From Antribacter gilvus (GTDB lineage Bacteria; Actinomycetota; Actinomycetes; Actinomycetales; Cellulomonadaceae), in contig NZ_QXTH01000001.1 in assembly GCF_003946865.1 (NCBI RefSeq), forward strand, positions 496,001-560,000: a stretch of 64,000 nt of DNA, in the 5' to 3' direction. A program made the position numbers and the translations under genes. Each line of letters starts with the position of its first letter. Positions within the stretch are counted from its first letter, which is position 1. Below the pieces are notes generated by a model, which did no database searches, had not been told where the DNA came from, and saw only the letters and a program-made list of their open reading frames with translations. Shown here piece after piece: positions 17,649 to 25,582 of this stretch.

Positions 17649-18416
17649 ATGGTGAATAACCCGGCCGGCGGCGAGCCGGCGATCCGCGTGCGAGACCTGC
17701 GCATCGAGCGGGGCGGGCGGGCGGTGATCGACGGGCTCGACGTGGACGTGCCGGCCGGGTCCGTCGTCGGCCTGCTGGGCCCGTCGGGCTCCGGCAAGAC
17801 GACGCTGATGCGGGCTGTGGTGGGCGTGCAGGACCGGGTGACCGGCACGGTCGACGTGCTCGGCCTGCCCGCCGGCGCGCCGGAGCTCCGCCGCCGCGTG
17901 GGCTACGTGACGCAGGCGGCCTCCGTCTACACCGATCTGACGGTGGCGCAGAACCTCGGCTACTTCGCGGCGCTGGCGGGCGTCGCGCCCACCCGGCGGC
18001 GGGACACCGTGGGGCGGGTCGTCGCCGAGGTGGACCTGGGCGGGCACGAGAAGCAGGTGGTCGCCACGCTGTCCGGCGGCGAGCGGTCCCGGGTCTCGCT
18101 CGCGGCGGCGCTCGTGGGCGACCCCGAGCTGCTCGTGCTCGACGAGCCCACGGTGGGTCTCGACCCCGTGCTGCGGAGGGACCTCTGGGCGCTCTTCCGG
18201 GAGCTGTCCCGGACGGGCCGCACCCTCCTGGTCTCCTCGCACGTGATGGACGAGGCGACCCAGTGCGACCGGCTGCTGCTGATGCGCGCGGGCGGCCTCG
18301 TCGCCGACCTCACGCCGGAGGAGCTCATGCAGCAGACCGGGGCGCCCGACGCCGAGCGTGCGTTCCTCGCCCTGATCGACCGGTCCGCCGGCGCCACCGA
18401 AGGGACCGCGCGATGA
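17649..18416 (+). CDS. ABC transporter ATPase (DrrA/CcmA-like)
   Basis: The 255-residue single-domain ATPase has Walker A GPSGSGKTT, Q-loop YVTQAASVYTDLTV, signature LSGGERSRVS, Walker B LLVLDEPTVGLDP and switch His in LLVSSHVMDEA. The family is that of ABC-2 exporters, not the MacB-type ATPase usually partnered with lactococcin 972 systems. GGAGGAG lies about 10 nt before the ATG at 17649. The stop overlaps the start of the permease gene. It could drive export of a drug or of the peptide encoded at 21382; the sequence does not decide. Confidence 0.9.
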   Translation: MVNNPAGGEPAIRVRDLRIERGGRAVIDGLDVDVPAGSVVGLLGPSGSGKTTLMRAVVGVQDRVTGTVDVLGLPAGAPELRRRVGYVTQAASVYTDLTVAQNLGYFAALAGVAPTRRRDTVGRVVAEVDLGGHEKQVVATLSGGERSRVSLAAALVGDPELLVLDEPTVGLDPVLRRDLWALFRELSRTGRTLLVSSHVMDEATQCDRLLLMRAGGLVADLTPEELMQQTGAPDAERAFLALIDRSAGATEGTAR

Positions 18417-19135
18417 ACCTCACCCTCGCGACCGCCGGCCGGGTGCTCGACCAGCTCCGGGCGGACCACCGCACCATCGCCCTCGTCCTCGTGCTCCCCT
18501 GCCTCCTCATCGGCCTGATCGCCTGGATGTTCGACGGCACGCCGGTGCTCGACCAGTTCGGCCCCATGCTCGTGGGCCTGTTCCCGCTCATCGTGATGTT
18601 CCTGGTCACGAGCGTGGCCACGCTGCGGGAGCGGCAGTCGGGCACGCTCGAGCGGCTCATGACCACCCCGGTCCGCAAGGGAGACTTCGTGGCCGGCTAC
18701 GCGCTGGCGTTCGCCACGCTCGCACTGTTCCAGTCGCTGGTGGTGGTGGGCTTCGCGACCCTCGTCGGCATGGACGTGGCGGGCCCGCTCGGGCTCGTGA
18801 TCGTCGTCGCGCTGCTCGACGCCGTCCTGGGCTGCTGCCTCGGCCTCGCGGCGTCGGCGCTCGCCCGCAGCGAGTTCCAGGCGGTGCAGATGATGCCGGC
18901 GATCCTGTTCCCGCAGCTCATCACGTGCGGTCTGCTCATGCCTCGGGACGAGATGCCTCAGGTGCTCGAGTGGCTCTCGCGGGTGTTCCCGCTCACCTAC
19001 GCGATCGAGGCGATGCAGGGCCTCGCGGCCGGTGACCAGTGGGTCGACATCCGGGGCGCCGTCGGCGTGATCGCCCTCTTCATCGTGGGCGCGGTCGCCC
19101 TCGGGGTGCTCACGCTGCCGCGCCGCACGCCCTGA
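18413..19135 (+). CDS. ABC-2 type transporter permease
   Basis: The 240-residue membrane protein starts with ATGA overlapping the ATPase gene. Six hydrophobic segments and the motif LRERQSGTLERLMTTPVRKGDFV are typical of ABC-2 permeases such as DrrB and YadH. The C-terminal part (FPLTYAIEAMQGLAAGDQW) is also diagnostic. With the preceding ATPase it forms a complete two-gene exporter. The next gene starts 62 bp downstream on the same strand and encodes a bacteriocin-associated membrane protein, so a joint transcript is plausible. Confidence 0.9.
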   Translation: MNLTLATAGRVLDQLRADHRTIALVLVLPCLLIGLIAWMFDGTPVLDQFGPMLVGLFPLIVMFLVTSVATLRERQSGTLERLMTTPVRKGDFVAGYALAFATLALFQSLVVVGFATLVGMDVAGPLGLVIVVALLDAVLGCCLGLAASALARSEFQAVQMMPAILFPQLITCGLLMPRDEMPQVLEWLSRVFPLTYAIEAMQGLAAGDQWVDIRGAVGVIALFIVGAVALGVLTLPRRTP

Positions 19136-19197
19136 CGCGCCGCCCTGACCCCTCCCGGGGGCTGCCTCGCGCGGCGGCGCGTGGGAGGGTGAGCACC

Positions 19198-21282
19198 ATG
19201 CTGCCCCGGCTCGTCCGCCTCGCCTATGCGCTCAGCGTCGTGGTCCCCCTGCTTCTCGCCGTGCAGGTGTTCAGCGTCTACGACCAGGCTCCCGGGGCTG
19301 GGGCCACCTTCCAGGTCCGGGTGGGGGAGGTGACGGGCACGCCGGCGGCCGACGGCGTCGCGCGGGTCCTCCGCGACGTCGCGGAGGAGACCGGGGCGGG
19401 CGTGGGCTTCGTCGTGACCGACGTGACCGACCCGGCGCGCCGGACGCACCTCTACGTCGTGCCCGGGGACCCGGCCGGCGTGGTCGCCTCGCGGCTCGAC
19501 CGCGGCTTCGATCACTTCGGCCCGTATCTCGAGGAGAGCTACCGGCCGTTCGAGCAGCTCGACGCCGTCGACCCCCGCGGGTACTACCTGGTCTGGGGCA
19601 GCCGGGCCGACGCCGACCGGCTGCTCGACGGGTTCCGCGACCTCGGGCTCGACGGCGAGGTGGCTCCATGGGTCATCAGCCCGGGGCCGGCGCTCGCGAG
19701 CCTCCCGCACATCGTCAGCCCTCCCCTCCTCGGGGCGGCGGGAACCGCTGTGCTGGCGGTCCTGATCATGATCGGTGGCGGGGTGGTCGCCAGCGCCCAG
19801 GCCTACGGTGTCCAGCGGCTGCAGGGCAGGTCGTTCGCGACCGTGGTGGGACGCGACCTGCGCGAGGTCGGGCGGCTGGTGCTGGTCACGGCCGCGGCCT
19901 CCGTCGTGGCGGGTGGCGCTGCCCTCTGGTTCTACAACCGGTGGGCGCGCCTCGACGAGGTCGCCGTCTTCGCCGCGGCGTTCGTGGGAGCGTTCCTCCT
20001 CGCGGGGGCGGCCGCGCACCTCGTCGCGGTACGTCTGACGTTCGGGGCGCCGATCCTCGCCGCGGTCAAAGGGCAGTTCTCGGCCGGCTGGGCGCTGACC
20101 GGGATGTTCGCGCTGCGGCTCGCGGCCGGCATCCTCGCGGTGAGCGTCGGGTTCGGCACGCTGCAGGCGGGTCTGCAGGTGGCGGAGCGGGCCGCGGCAC
20201 AGGAGATGTGGGACACGGCCCGGGACGCGGTGTACGTCCGGTTGTCGGGCCAGATGGGCGGGGACGACCCGGAGCTGGACGCGCGCGCCAGTGCGATGGC
20301 GCGGCAGGCGACGGACGACGGCGACGCGGTCCTAGTCGACAACCTGACCGGGAGCCTGTCGCTCATGACGACCGAAGGACCCGGCGGGGCGCAGGTCGAC
20401 GTGCGCGCCGACGCGTGCCCGACGCTCCTGGTCAACCCCGCCTACCTCGACCACCAGGTGGTGAGGTCGACCTCGGGGCGGCTCACGGAGGTGGAGCCGT
20501 CGCAGGTGACGGTGGTGGCGCCGCCGTCGTGCGCCGGCTTCGCCCGGGAGGCGGTGCCCGCCTACCTCGAGGGGTGGCGCGAGCCCACGGACCGGACGGG
20601 GCCGGCGGTGGTCGAGCAGGTCGAGGCGGCGCCCGGCCAGGACCACTTCACGTATGGAACGCTCAACCACGCGGAGCGGTCCCCGGCGCTCCACGACGCG
20701 GTGGTGGTGATCGTGCCGGCGGGCGTCGACGTCTTCCCGGAGAGCTACTACCTGAGCGCGCTGACCCAGGGCCGGGTGGTGTTCCCCGACGCGCCGACCG
20801 CTCAGGCGTACGTCGAGCGTTTCGACGTCACGTCGCTCGTGAACGGGATCTGGCCCGCGGCCCAGTACGCGGCCGACCAGTACGCCCAGCTGGTCAGCGA
20901 CCTACGGGTGCAGGCCCTCAGCCTCGCCGCCGCGCTGCTCATCCTGGTCGTGACGGCCGTGAGCGTGAGCGTCGTCCACGTGCTCCGGTCGGCCCAGACG
21001 GTCTATGCGAGGTACCTCGGCGGCTGGCCGTGGTGGCGGTCGCACTGGGTGGTCCTGGTTGTCGAGGCGGGGATCGTCGCGGTCGTGGTGGTGCAGGGCG
21101 CGCCCCTGGTCTTCGATCCCGGGACCGCCGCGCTCGGCCAGGCGCAAGGCCTTCGCGGCGGGGCCGCGTTCTGGCAGGCCGCTACCGCGGGGATCGTGGC
21201 CGTCGTGGCCGTGGTGACGGTCCTGATCTCGCTGCGTACGGCGACCGCCCGCCTGGTCGCGACACGGTCCGCAGACTCCTGA
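19198..21282 (+). CDS. Bacteriocin-associated integral membrane protein (DUF1430-like)
   Basis: The 694-residue protein has one N-terminal helix (LAYALSVVVPLLLAVQVFSVY), an external domain (about 30-165), four helices (about 170-325), a second external domain with two Cys (ACPTLL, PPSCAGF), and three C-terminal helices. This FtsX/MacB-like layout, its length and the LRSAQTVYARYLGGWPWWRS loop match the seven-TM putative immunity proteins (DUF1430) encoded beside lactococcin 972 peptides. The ATG at 19198 has GGGAGGG 8 nt upstream. It may confer immunity or serve as a transporter subunit. The assignment rests on topology and on the lactococcin-like gene directly downstream. Confidence 0.75.
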   Translation: MLPRLVRLAYALSVVVPLLLAVQVFSVYDQAPGAGATFQVRVGEVTGTPAADGVARVLRDVAEETGAGVGFVVTDVTDPARRTHLYVVPGDPAGVVASRLDRGFDHFGPYLEESYRPFEQLDAVDPRGYYLVWGSRADADRLLDGFRDLGLDGEVAPWVISPGPALASLPHIVSPPLLGAAGTAVLAVLIMIGGGVVASAQAYGVQRLQGRSFATVVGRDLREVGRLVLVTAAASVVAGGAALWFYNRWARLDEVAVFAAAFVGAFLLAGAAAHLVAVRLTFGAPILAAVKGQFSAGWALTGMFALRLAAGILAVSVGFGTLQAGLQVAERAAAQEMWDTARDAVYVRLSGQMGGDDPELDARASAMARQATDDGDAVLVDNLTGSLSLMTTEGPGGAQVDVRADACPTLLVNPAYLDHQVVRSTSGRLTEVEPSQVTVVAPPSCAGFAREAVPAYLEGWREPTDRTGPAVVEQVEAAPGQDHFTYGTLNHAERSPALHDAVVVIVPAGVDVFPESYYLSALTQGRVVFPDAPTAQAYVERFDVTSLVNGIWPAAQYAADQYAQLVSDLRVQALSLAAALLILVVTAVSVSVVHVLRSAQTVYARYLGGWPWWRSHWVVLVVEAGIVAVVVVQGAPLVFDPGTAALGQAQGLRGGAAFWQAATAGIVAVVAVVTVLISLRTATARLVATRSADS

Positions 21283-21299
21283 CGACACTCCGGCGGGGG

Positions 21300-21328
21300 T
21301 TGGCAAGGCGGACGATTTGTGCAAGGTT
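21300..21328 (+). promoter_or_regulatory. Possible promoter of the bacteriocin-like gene
   Basis: TTGGCA (21300-21305) and AAGGTT (21323-21328) are separated by 17 bp and lie about 54 bp before the peptide start. The -10 is poor. It would allow the peptide to be expressed independently of the upstream membrane protein. Confidence 0.3.
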
Positions 21329-21381
21329 CGCCATCGGAACGACGTGAAGACTTCTCACACGCGTCGAACGAAGGAGAAGAA

Positions 21382-21675
21382 ATGAACCGCACTACGTTTC
21401 GCCGGACCCTTGCCTCGACGGCCGTCGCGGCGACGCTGATCGCGGGCGGCACCACCGTGGCCGTGGCCGCCGTGACCTATGTGGGCGGCGGCACCTGGGA
21501 GCGCGGCTCCTCGACCACCGTGTGGTCGAACTACTTCCACGGCACGCGGTGCCACGGATCGTCCGTGCAGGGCACCTACTACGACTCGGACAGCCGGCCC
21601 GCGGGCCAGTGGACACTGGCGAGCGCCCCCACGCGCTGGTGGGCCGTCGACAACGCCTACTGGGGTTACTGCTGA
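21382..21675 (+). CDS. Lactococcin 972-like secreted bacteriocin precursor
   Basis: The 97-residue precursor has a Sec signal peptide (basic MNRTTFRRTL, hydrophobic core, cleavage after AVA at about residue 29), leaving a mature peptide of about 68 residues, close to the 66 of lactococcin 972. The mature part starts with the family pattern VGGGTWERG, followed by SNYFHG and an aromatic C-terminus. Lactococcin 972 binds lipid II and blocks septum formation in dividing cells; that role is known only for the prototype. Two Cys (57 and the last residue, 97), absent from the prototype, could form a disulfide. AAGGAGAAGAA precedes the ATG. The upstream DUF1430-like gene strengthens the call. Confidence 0.82.
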   Translation: MNRTTFRRTLASTAVAATLIAGGTTVAVAAVTYVGGGTWERGSSTTVWSNYFHGTRCHGSSVQGTYYDSDSRPAGQWTLASAPTRWWAVDNAYWGYC

Positions 21676-21693
21676 CCGTGAGCGGGTGACGCG

Positions 21694-21728
21694 GGCGCGC
21701 CCCAGGGCCCACACCCTAGGGGCGCGCC
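21694..21728. terminator. Bidirectional terminator between bacteriocin gene and trkA
   Basis: Perfect 10-bp arms GGCGCGCCCC (21694-21703) and GGGGCGCGCC (21719-21728) flank a 15-nt loop between convergent genes; the right arm overlaps the trkA 3' end. Confidence 0.65.
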
Positions 21729-22408
21729 GCGAACCTCTCCAGGAGGTCGGCGTGGCCCGAGCAGATGAGCAGGTCGTTCGACGAGACCCGCGTCTCCGGC
21801 GTCGCGTACACGAAGTCGACGCCGGGTGACTTCACGCCGACCACCGTGATGCCGTAGCGCTGCCGCACGTTCGACTGCGCGAGGGTGAAGCCCTGCATCT
21901 CCTTCGGGGGGCGCATCTTGACGATGGTGAAGCCGTCCTCGACCTCGATGTAGTCGAGCAGCTTGCCGCTCACGAGGTGGGCGACGCGCGACCCGGCGTC
22001 GGCCTCCGGGAACACCACGTGGTGGGCGCCGATGCGCGTCAGGATGCGCCCGTGCTCGGCCGAGATCGCCTTGGCCCAGATCTGCGGCGTGGCCAGGTCG
22101 ACCAGGTTGCCCGTGATGAGCACCGAGGCCTCGAGGGACGTGCCGACGCCCACGACGGCCACGCCGAAGTCCCGGGCGCCGAGCTGCTCGAGCGCCTCGG
22201 GGTTCGTGGCGTCGGCCTCCACGAGCGGGAGGCGGCCGGACCACTGGGCCACGAGATCGGGGTCGCGCTCCACCGCGAGCACGTCCTGGCCGAGGCGGTC
22301 CAGGGTCGCCGCGATCGCGGACCCGAACCGGCCCAGGCCGATGACGAGCACGCCCGCGTCCCGCTCGGGCTTCTTCTCCGCCTTCTTCTCCGGCTTCCTG
22401 TCCGTCAC
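21716..22408 (-). CDS. trkA: Potassium uptake regulator TrkA/KtrA (RCK)
   Basis: The 230-residue cytoplasmic protein has a short Lys/Glu-rich tail, then an RCK_N Rossmann domain with VLVIGLGRFGSAIA (nucleotide binding) and a C-terminal RCK_C domain (KMRPPKEMQGFTLAQSNVRQRYGITVVGVK). It gates the Trk/Ktr potassium channel in response to nucleotides. The GTG at 22408 is preferred because GAGAGG lies 7 nt upstream; a further upstream ATG (22468) would add 20 unconserved residues. The channel gene lies immediately upstream on the same strand, separated by about 116 bp. Confidence 0.92.
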   Translation of the reverse strand: MTDRKPEKKAEKKPERDAGVLVIGLGRFGSAIAATLDRLGQDVLAVERDPDLVAQWSGRLPLVEADATNPEALEQLGARDFGVAVVGVGTSLEASVLITGNLVDLATPQIWAKAISAEHGRILTRIGAHHVVFPEADAGSRVAHLVSGKLLDYIEVEDGFTIVKMRPPKEMQGFTLAQSNVRQRYGITVVGVKSPGVDFVYATPETRVSSNDLLICSGHADLLERFAARP

Positions 22409-22524
22409 GTGGTTCCTCTCCACCTTGGCCCTGATCAGCCGATACCCGTTCTCGGCTGAGTCCTGCACTCCGCTTCGGGCGAGTGCCTCGTTCCTCGGCC
22501 CTCACCCTGCGCTGCGTTCCGGTC

Positions 22525-23931
22525 TCAGCCGATGATCGGTCGTTCCTCGGGGAAGCGTACGATGCGACGCCGGTCGCGGATGGCCAGCGCCGCCGCGAAC
22601 GTCATGGTCCCGGTACGGCCGACGAACATGAGGGCGCACAGCACGTACTTCGCGGCGTCGGGCAGCCCCGGGGTGATCCCGGTGGAGAGGCCCACGGTGG
22701 CGAAGGCGGAGAGCGCCTCGAACAGCACGACGCTGAGCTGCAGGCCGGTGATCTCGAGCAGCGCCACGCACGAGACGAGGACCGCCGTCGCACCGACGAA
22801 CACGACGGCGATCGAGAGCCGGAGGGTGTCGCGGGGGATCCGGCGCCCGTAGGCCTCGATGTCCCGGTCGCCGCGGGCCTCGGCCGCGATCGCGAGGAGC
22901 ATCACGGCGAGGGTGGTGACCTTGATGCCGCCGGCCGTCGACGCCGAACCGCCACCGACGAACATCAGGGCGTCCTGGAGCAGCCAGCTGGACTGGCTCA
23001 TCGCGCCGATGTCCACGGTGGAGAACCCGCCCGAGCGGGGCATGACCCCGGCGAAGAACCCGGCGAGCAGCTTTTCCCCGAAAGCCAGCGGCCCGAACGT
23101 CCGCGGGTTGTTCCACTCCAGCACCAGCAGGAGGACGGATCCCACCACCAGCAGTGCCGTGCTCGTGACGAGCGTGAGGCGCGTGTGCAGCGACCACCCG
23201 GCCTGCCACCTCCGCCGGGTGCCCAGCCGCGGTCGGCTGCGCATCAGGTTGAGGATGACGGGGAAGCCGAGCGACCCGACGAACACGCCGAGCGCGATCG
23301 GCACGCACAGCCACCAGTCGCCCACGTGCTCGAGCATCCCGGCGTCGGGCACGAAGCCCGCGTTGTTGAAGGCGGAGACGCCGTAGAAGACCGCGTGCCA
23401 CGCCGCCTCCCCCACCGACTCGTTGAGCACGAGGAACCGCGGGAACAGCAGCACCGCGATCGAGAGCTCGATCAGGGTGGCGGTGACGATGACGACCCGC
23501 AGGAGCGAGCCCACCTCGCCCAGCTTGTCGGTCTTGGTCTCGGAGGCGGTGAGCAGCCTCTGCGTCAGGCCGAGGCGGCGGGAGACGGCGAGGCCGAGGA
23601 TCGACGCGAGCGTCATGACCCCCAGGCCGCCCACCTTGATGCCGACGAGGATCACCGTCAGGCCGTACCCCGACCAGTACGTCCCCGTATCCTGCACCAC
23701 CAGGCCGGTGACGCAGACCGCCGACACGGCGGTGAAGAGCGCGTCGACGAAGGCGGCCCGCTCGCCCGACGCGGTGGCCCAGGGCGGCAGCAGGAGCACG
23801 GTGAACACCGCGATCACCGCCGCGAACACGGTCACCGCGAGCCGGGCGGGCGAGTGCCGCGCCACGCGGTCCACCAGCTCCCGGCCGGCGAACAGCCGGT
23901 CCCGTACTCGGCCGCGCAGGCTCTGCGCCAT
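22525..23931 (-). CDS. trkH: Potassium transporter TrkH/KtrB
   Basis: The 468-residue membrane protein has the repeated helix-pore-helix units of the SKT superfamily. Selectivity-filter regions include VCVTGLVVQDTG, NNAGFVPD, GSASTAGGIKVTT and FATVGLSTGITP. It forms the K+ (possibly Na+-coupled) channel that assembles with the TrkA/KtrA ring encoded downstream. GAAGGAGGACG gives a strong ribosome-binding site before the ATG. Such a pair usually supports osmotic adaptation and potassium homeostasis. Confidence 0.93.
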   Translation of the reverse strand: MAQSLRGRVRDRLFAGRELVDRVARHSPARLAVTVFAAVIAVFTVLLLPPWATASGERAAFVDALFTAVSAVCVTGLVVQDTGTYWSGYGLTVILVGIKVGGLGVMTLASILGLAVSRRLGLTQRLLTASETKTDKLGEVGSLLRVVIVTATLIELSIAVLLFPRFLVLNESVGEAAWHAVFYGVSAFNNAGFVPDAGMLEHVGDWWLCVPIALGVFVGSLGFPVILNLMRSRPRLGTRRRWQAGWSLHTRLTLVTSTALLVVGSVLLLVLEWNNPRTFGPLAFGEKLLAGFFAGVMPRSGGFSTVDIGAMSQSSWLLQDALMFVGGGSASTAGGIKVTTLAVMLLAIAAEARGDRDIEAYGRRIPRDTLRLSIAVVFVGATAVLVSCVALLEITGLQLSVVLFEALSAFATVGLSTGITPGLPDAAKYVLCALMFVGRTGTMTFAAALAIRDRRRIVRFPEERPIIG

Positions 23932-24000
23932 CGTCCTCCTTCGTCCGTCTGCGACAGAACGCTATAGCGGACCGGGCCCATGACAAGTCAGCGGGTCGGT

Positions 24001-24006
24001 TACGGT
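24001..24006 (+). promoter_or_regulatory. -10 hexamer of leaderless acuC-like gene
   Basis: TACGGT (TAnnnT class) lies exactly 6 bp before the GTG at 24013, the geometry of leaderless actinobacterial transcripts. A second -10-like TATAGC lies at 23963-23968. Confidence 0.5.
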
Positions 24007-24012
24007 GGTCAG

Positions 24013-25191
24013 GTGCGCGTCGCCCGGCTGGTGTGGAGCCCTGACCTCCTCGAGTACGACTTCGGCCCCGGGCATCCCATGGCGCCCGCCCGCCTCGCCC
24101 TCACCATGCGCCTGGTCGCCGACCTCGGCCTCCTGGCCCAGCCCACGCTCGAGGTGACGGACGTCGCCCCGGCGAGCGACGCCGTCGTGCAGACGGTGCA
24201 CGACCCGGACTACGTGGCGGCCGTCCGCCGCGCCGGGACCGCCCTCGAGGCGGACGAGGCCCGTGGGCTCGGCACGGAGGACAACCCGCTGTTCCACGGC
24301 ATGCACGAGGCGGCGGCCCGGCAGGTGGCCGGCTCCGTCGAGCTCGCCCAGGCGGTCTGGGACGGTGAGGTGCTGCACGGGCTCAACATCGCGGGCGGCA
24401 TGCACCACGCGCAGCGGGGCGCCGCCTCCGGGTTCTGCGTCTACAACGACGCGGCAGCGGGGATCCAGCGGCTCCTGGACCTCGGCGCCGAGCGCGTGGC
24501 CTACGTGGACCTCGACGCCCACCACGGCGACGGCGTGGAGGCGTTCTTCTGGGACGACCCGCGCGTCCTGACGGTCTCCGTGCACGAGGAGGGGCGCACC
24601 CTCTTCCCCGGGACCGGCAACCCGGCGGACACCGGGGGCACCGGGGCGGCGTCGGGCACCGCCGTCAATGTCGCGCTGCCCGCCCGGACCGACGGGCCCG
24701 GCTGGCTCCGCGCCGTGGACGCCGTGGTCCCGCCGGTGGTGCGGGCCTTCGACCCGCAGGTCATCGTGTCGCAGCACGGCTGCGACGCGCACGGCCTGGA
24801 CCCGTTGTCGCACCTGGAGGTCCCGGTCGACGCGCAGCGCACCGCCGCGGAGTGGGTGCACGCGCTGGCGCACGAGCGTGCCGACGGCCGTTGGGTCGCC
24901 CTCGGGGGCGGCGGGTACGCGGTGGTCGACGTCGTCCCGCTCGTCTGGGCGGCGCTCGTCGCCGAGGCGGCGCACGCCCCGGTCGACCGCGGTGCGCCCC
25001 TGCCGGAGAGCTGGCGGCAGGCGGCGCTGGGGATGTCGGGCATCGAGCCTGCCCGTGCGCTGGGGTCAGGACCGGTGGAGTTCCGGTCCTGGCGGTCCGG
25101 GTACGACCCGGCCGATCCGCTCGACCGGGCCGTCGCTGCCACGCGGCGCGAGGTGTTCCCCCTGCTGGGGCTCGACCCGCACCACGACTGA
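24013..25191 (+). CDS. acuC: AcuC-like acetoin utilisation/histone deacetylase family protein
   Basis: The 392-residue protein has a class I/II deacetylase fold. Metal and active-site motifs are visible: GGMHHAQRGAASGFCVYNDAA (tandem His), VAYVDLDAHHGDG (Asp and His zinc ligands) and QHGCDAHGLDPLSHL. In Bacillus, AcuC deacetylates acetyl-CoA synthetase; here the substrate is unknown. The GTG start at 24013 is favoured by TACGGT 6 bp upstream and because conserved sequence begins at VARLVWSPDLLEYDFGPGHP. An ATG at 23980 would add 11 unconserved residues. Confidence 0.9.
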   Translation: MRVARLVWSPDLLEYDFGPGHPMAPARLALTMRLVADLGLLAQPTLEVTDVAPASDAVVQTVHDPDYVAAVRRAGTALEADEARGLGTEDNPLFHGMHEAAARQVAGSVELAQAVWDGEVLHGLNIAGGMHHAQRGAASGFCVYNDAAAGIQRLLDLGAERVAYVDLDAHHGDGVEAFFWDDPRVLTVSVHEEGRTLFPGTGNPADTGGTGAASGTAVNVALPARTDGPGWLRAVDAVVPPVVRAFDPQVIVSQHGCDAHGLDPLSHLEVPVDAQRTAAEWVHALAHERADGRWVALGGGGYAVVDVVPLVWAALVAEAAHAPVDRGAPLPESWRQAALGMSGIEPARALGSGPVEFRSWRSGYDPADPLDRAVAATRREVFPLLGLDPHHD

Positions 25192-25363
25192 GTGCCTCGA
25201 TTACAGGCCCAGGCGTGAGAGCGGGTATCCTGGCGGACGGACTCCCTCTCGTGTTGGTCGGCCTGCGCCTCATCGGCGTAACTGTCCACGACCAACCGTG
25301 GACCAAACTCGCCGAGCGGCCCGGACAGGGCTGTCGCCGACCGATCGAACATTGTGAGGACCT

Positions 25364-25462
25364 ATGGGCTCCGTCATCAAGAAGCGCCGCAAGCGTATGG
25401 CCAAGAAGAAGCACCGCAAGCTGCTTCGCAAGACGCGCCACCAGCGCCGCAACAAGAAGTGA
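25364..25462 (+). CDS. bS22-like / AURKAIP1-COX24 domain small ribosomal protein
   Basis: This very short gene encodes 32 residues, [17 protein letters not shown] and on, almost half Lys or Arg. The sequence is nearly invariant across actinobacteria and corresponds to the AURKAIP1/COX24-domain protein identified as bS22 on the mycobacterial ribosome, where it sits near the decoding centre. GAGGA lies 5 nt before the ATG. It stands alone between acuC and a HAD phosphatase and ends in two successive hairpins. Confidence 0.92.
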   Translation: MGSVIKKRRKRMAKKKHRKLLRKTRHQRRNKK

Positions 25463-25466
25463 CGCC

Positions 25467-25525
25467 GGCACCCGCGAGGGTGCCTGTGCCGAGCCCGGAG
25501 CCTTGTCCAAGGCGCCGGGCTCGGC
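25467..25525. terminator. Two consecutive hairpins after bS22 gene
   Basis: GGCACCC/GGGTGCC (25467-25484, GCGA loop) is followed by GCCGAGCCCGG/CCGGGCTCGGC (25488-25525). Both have perfect stems. It is the probable terminator of the bS22 transcript and also faces the convergent HAD gene. Confidence 0.75.
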
Positions 25526-25582
25526 CCGTTTCCGGGCCCGGGCCGTACAGGTCCCGCGGGTGAGCCGTCCCGGGCAGGGGGG

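Noticed and set aside
16900-19135. TetR and ABC-2 pair as an ordinary stand-alone drug exporter
   Set aside because: Not excluded, but the same-strand DUF1430-like and lactococcin-like genes immediately downstream make a joint locus more informative; kept as an alternative in the findings.
23980-24012. ATG start for the AcuC-like protein
   Set aside because: The GTG at 24013 has ideal leaderless -10 spacing and begins at the conserved sequence.
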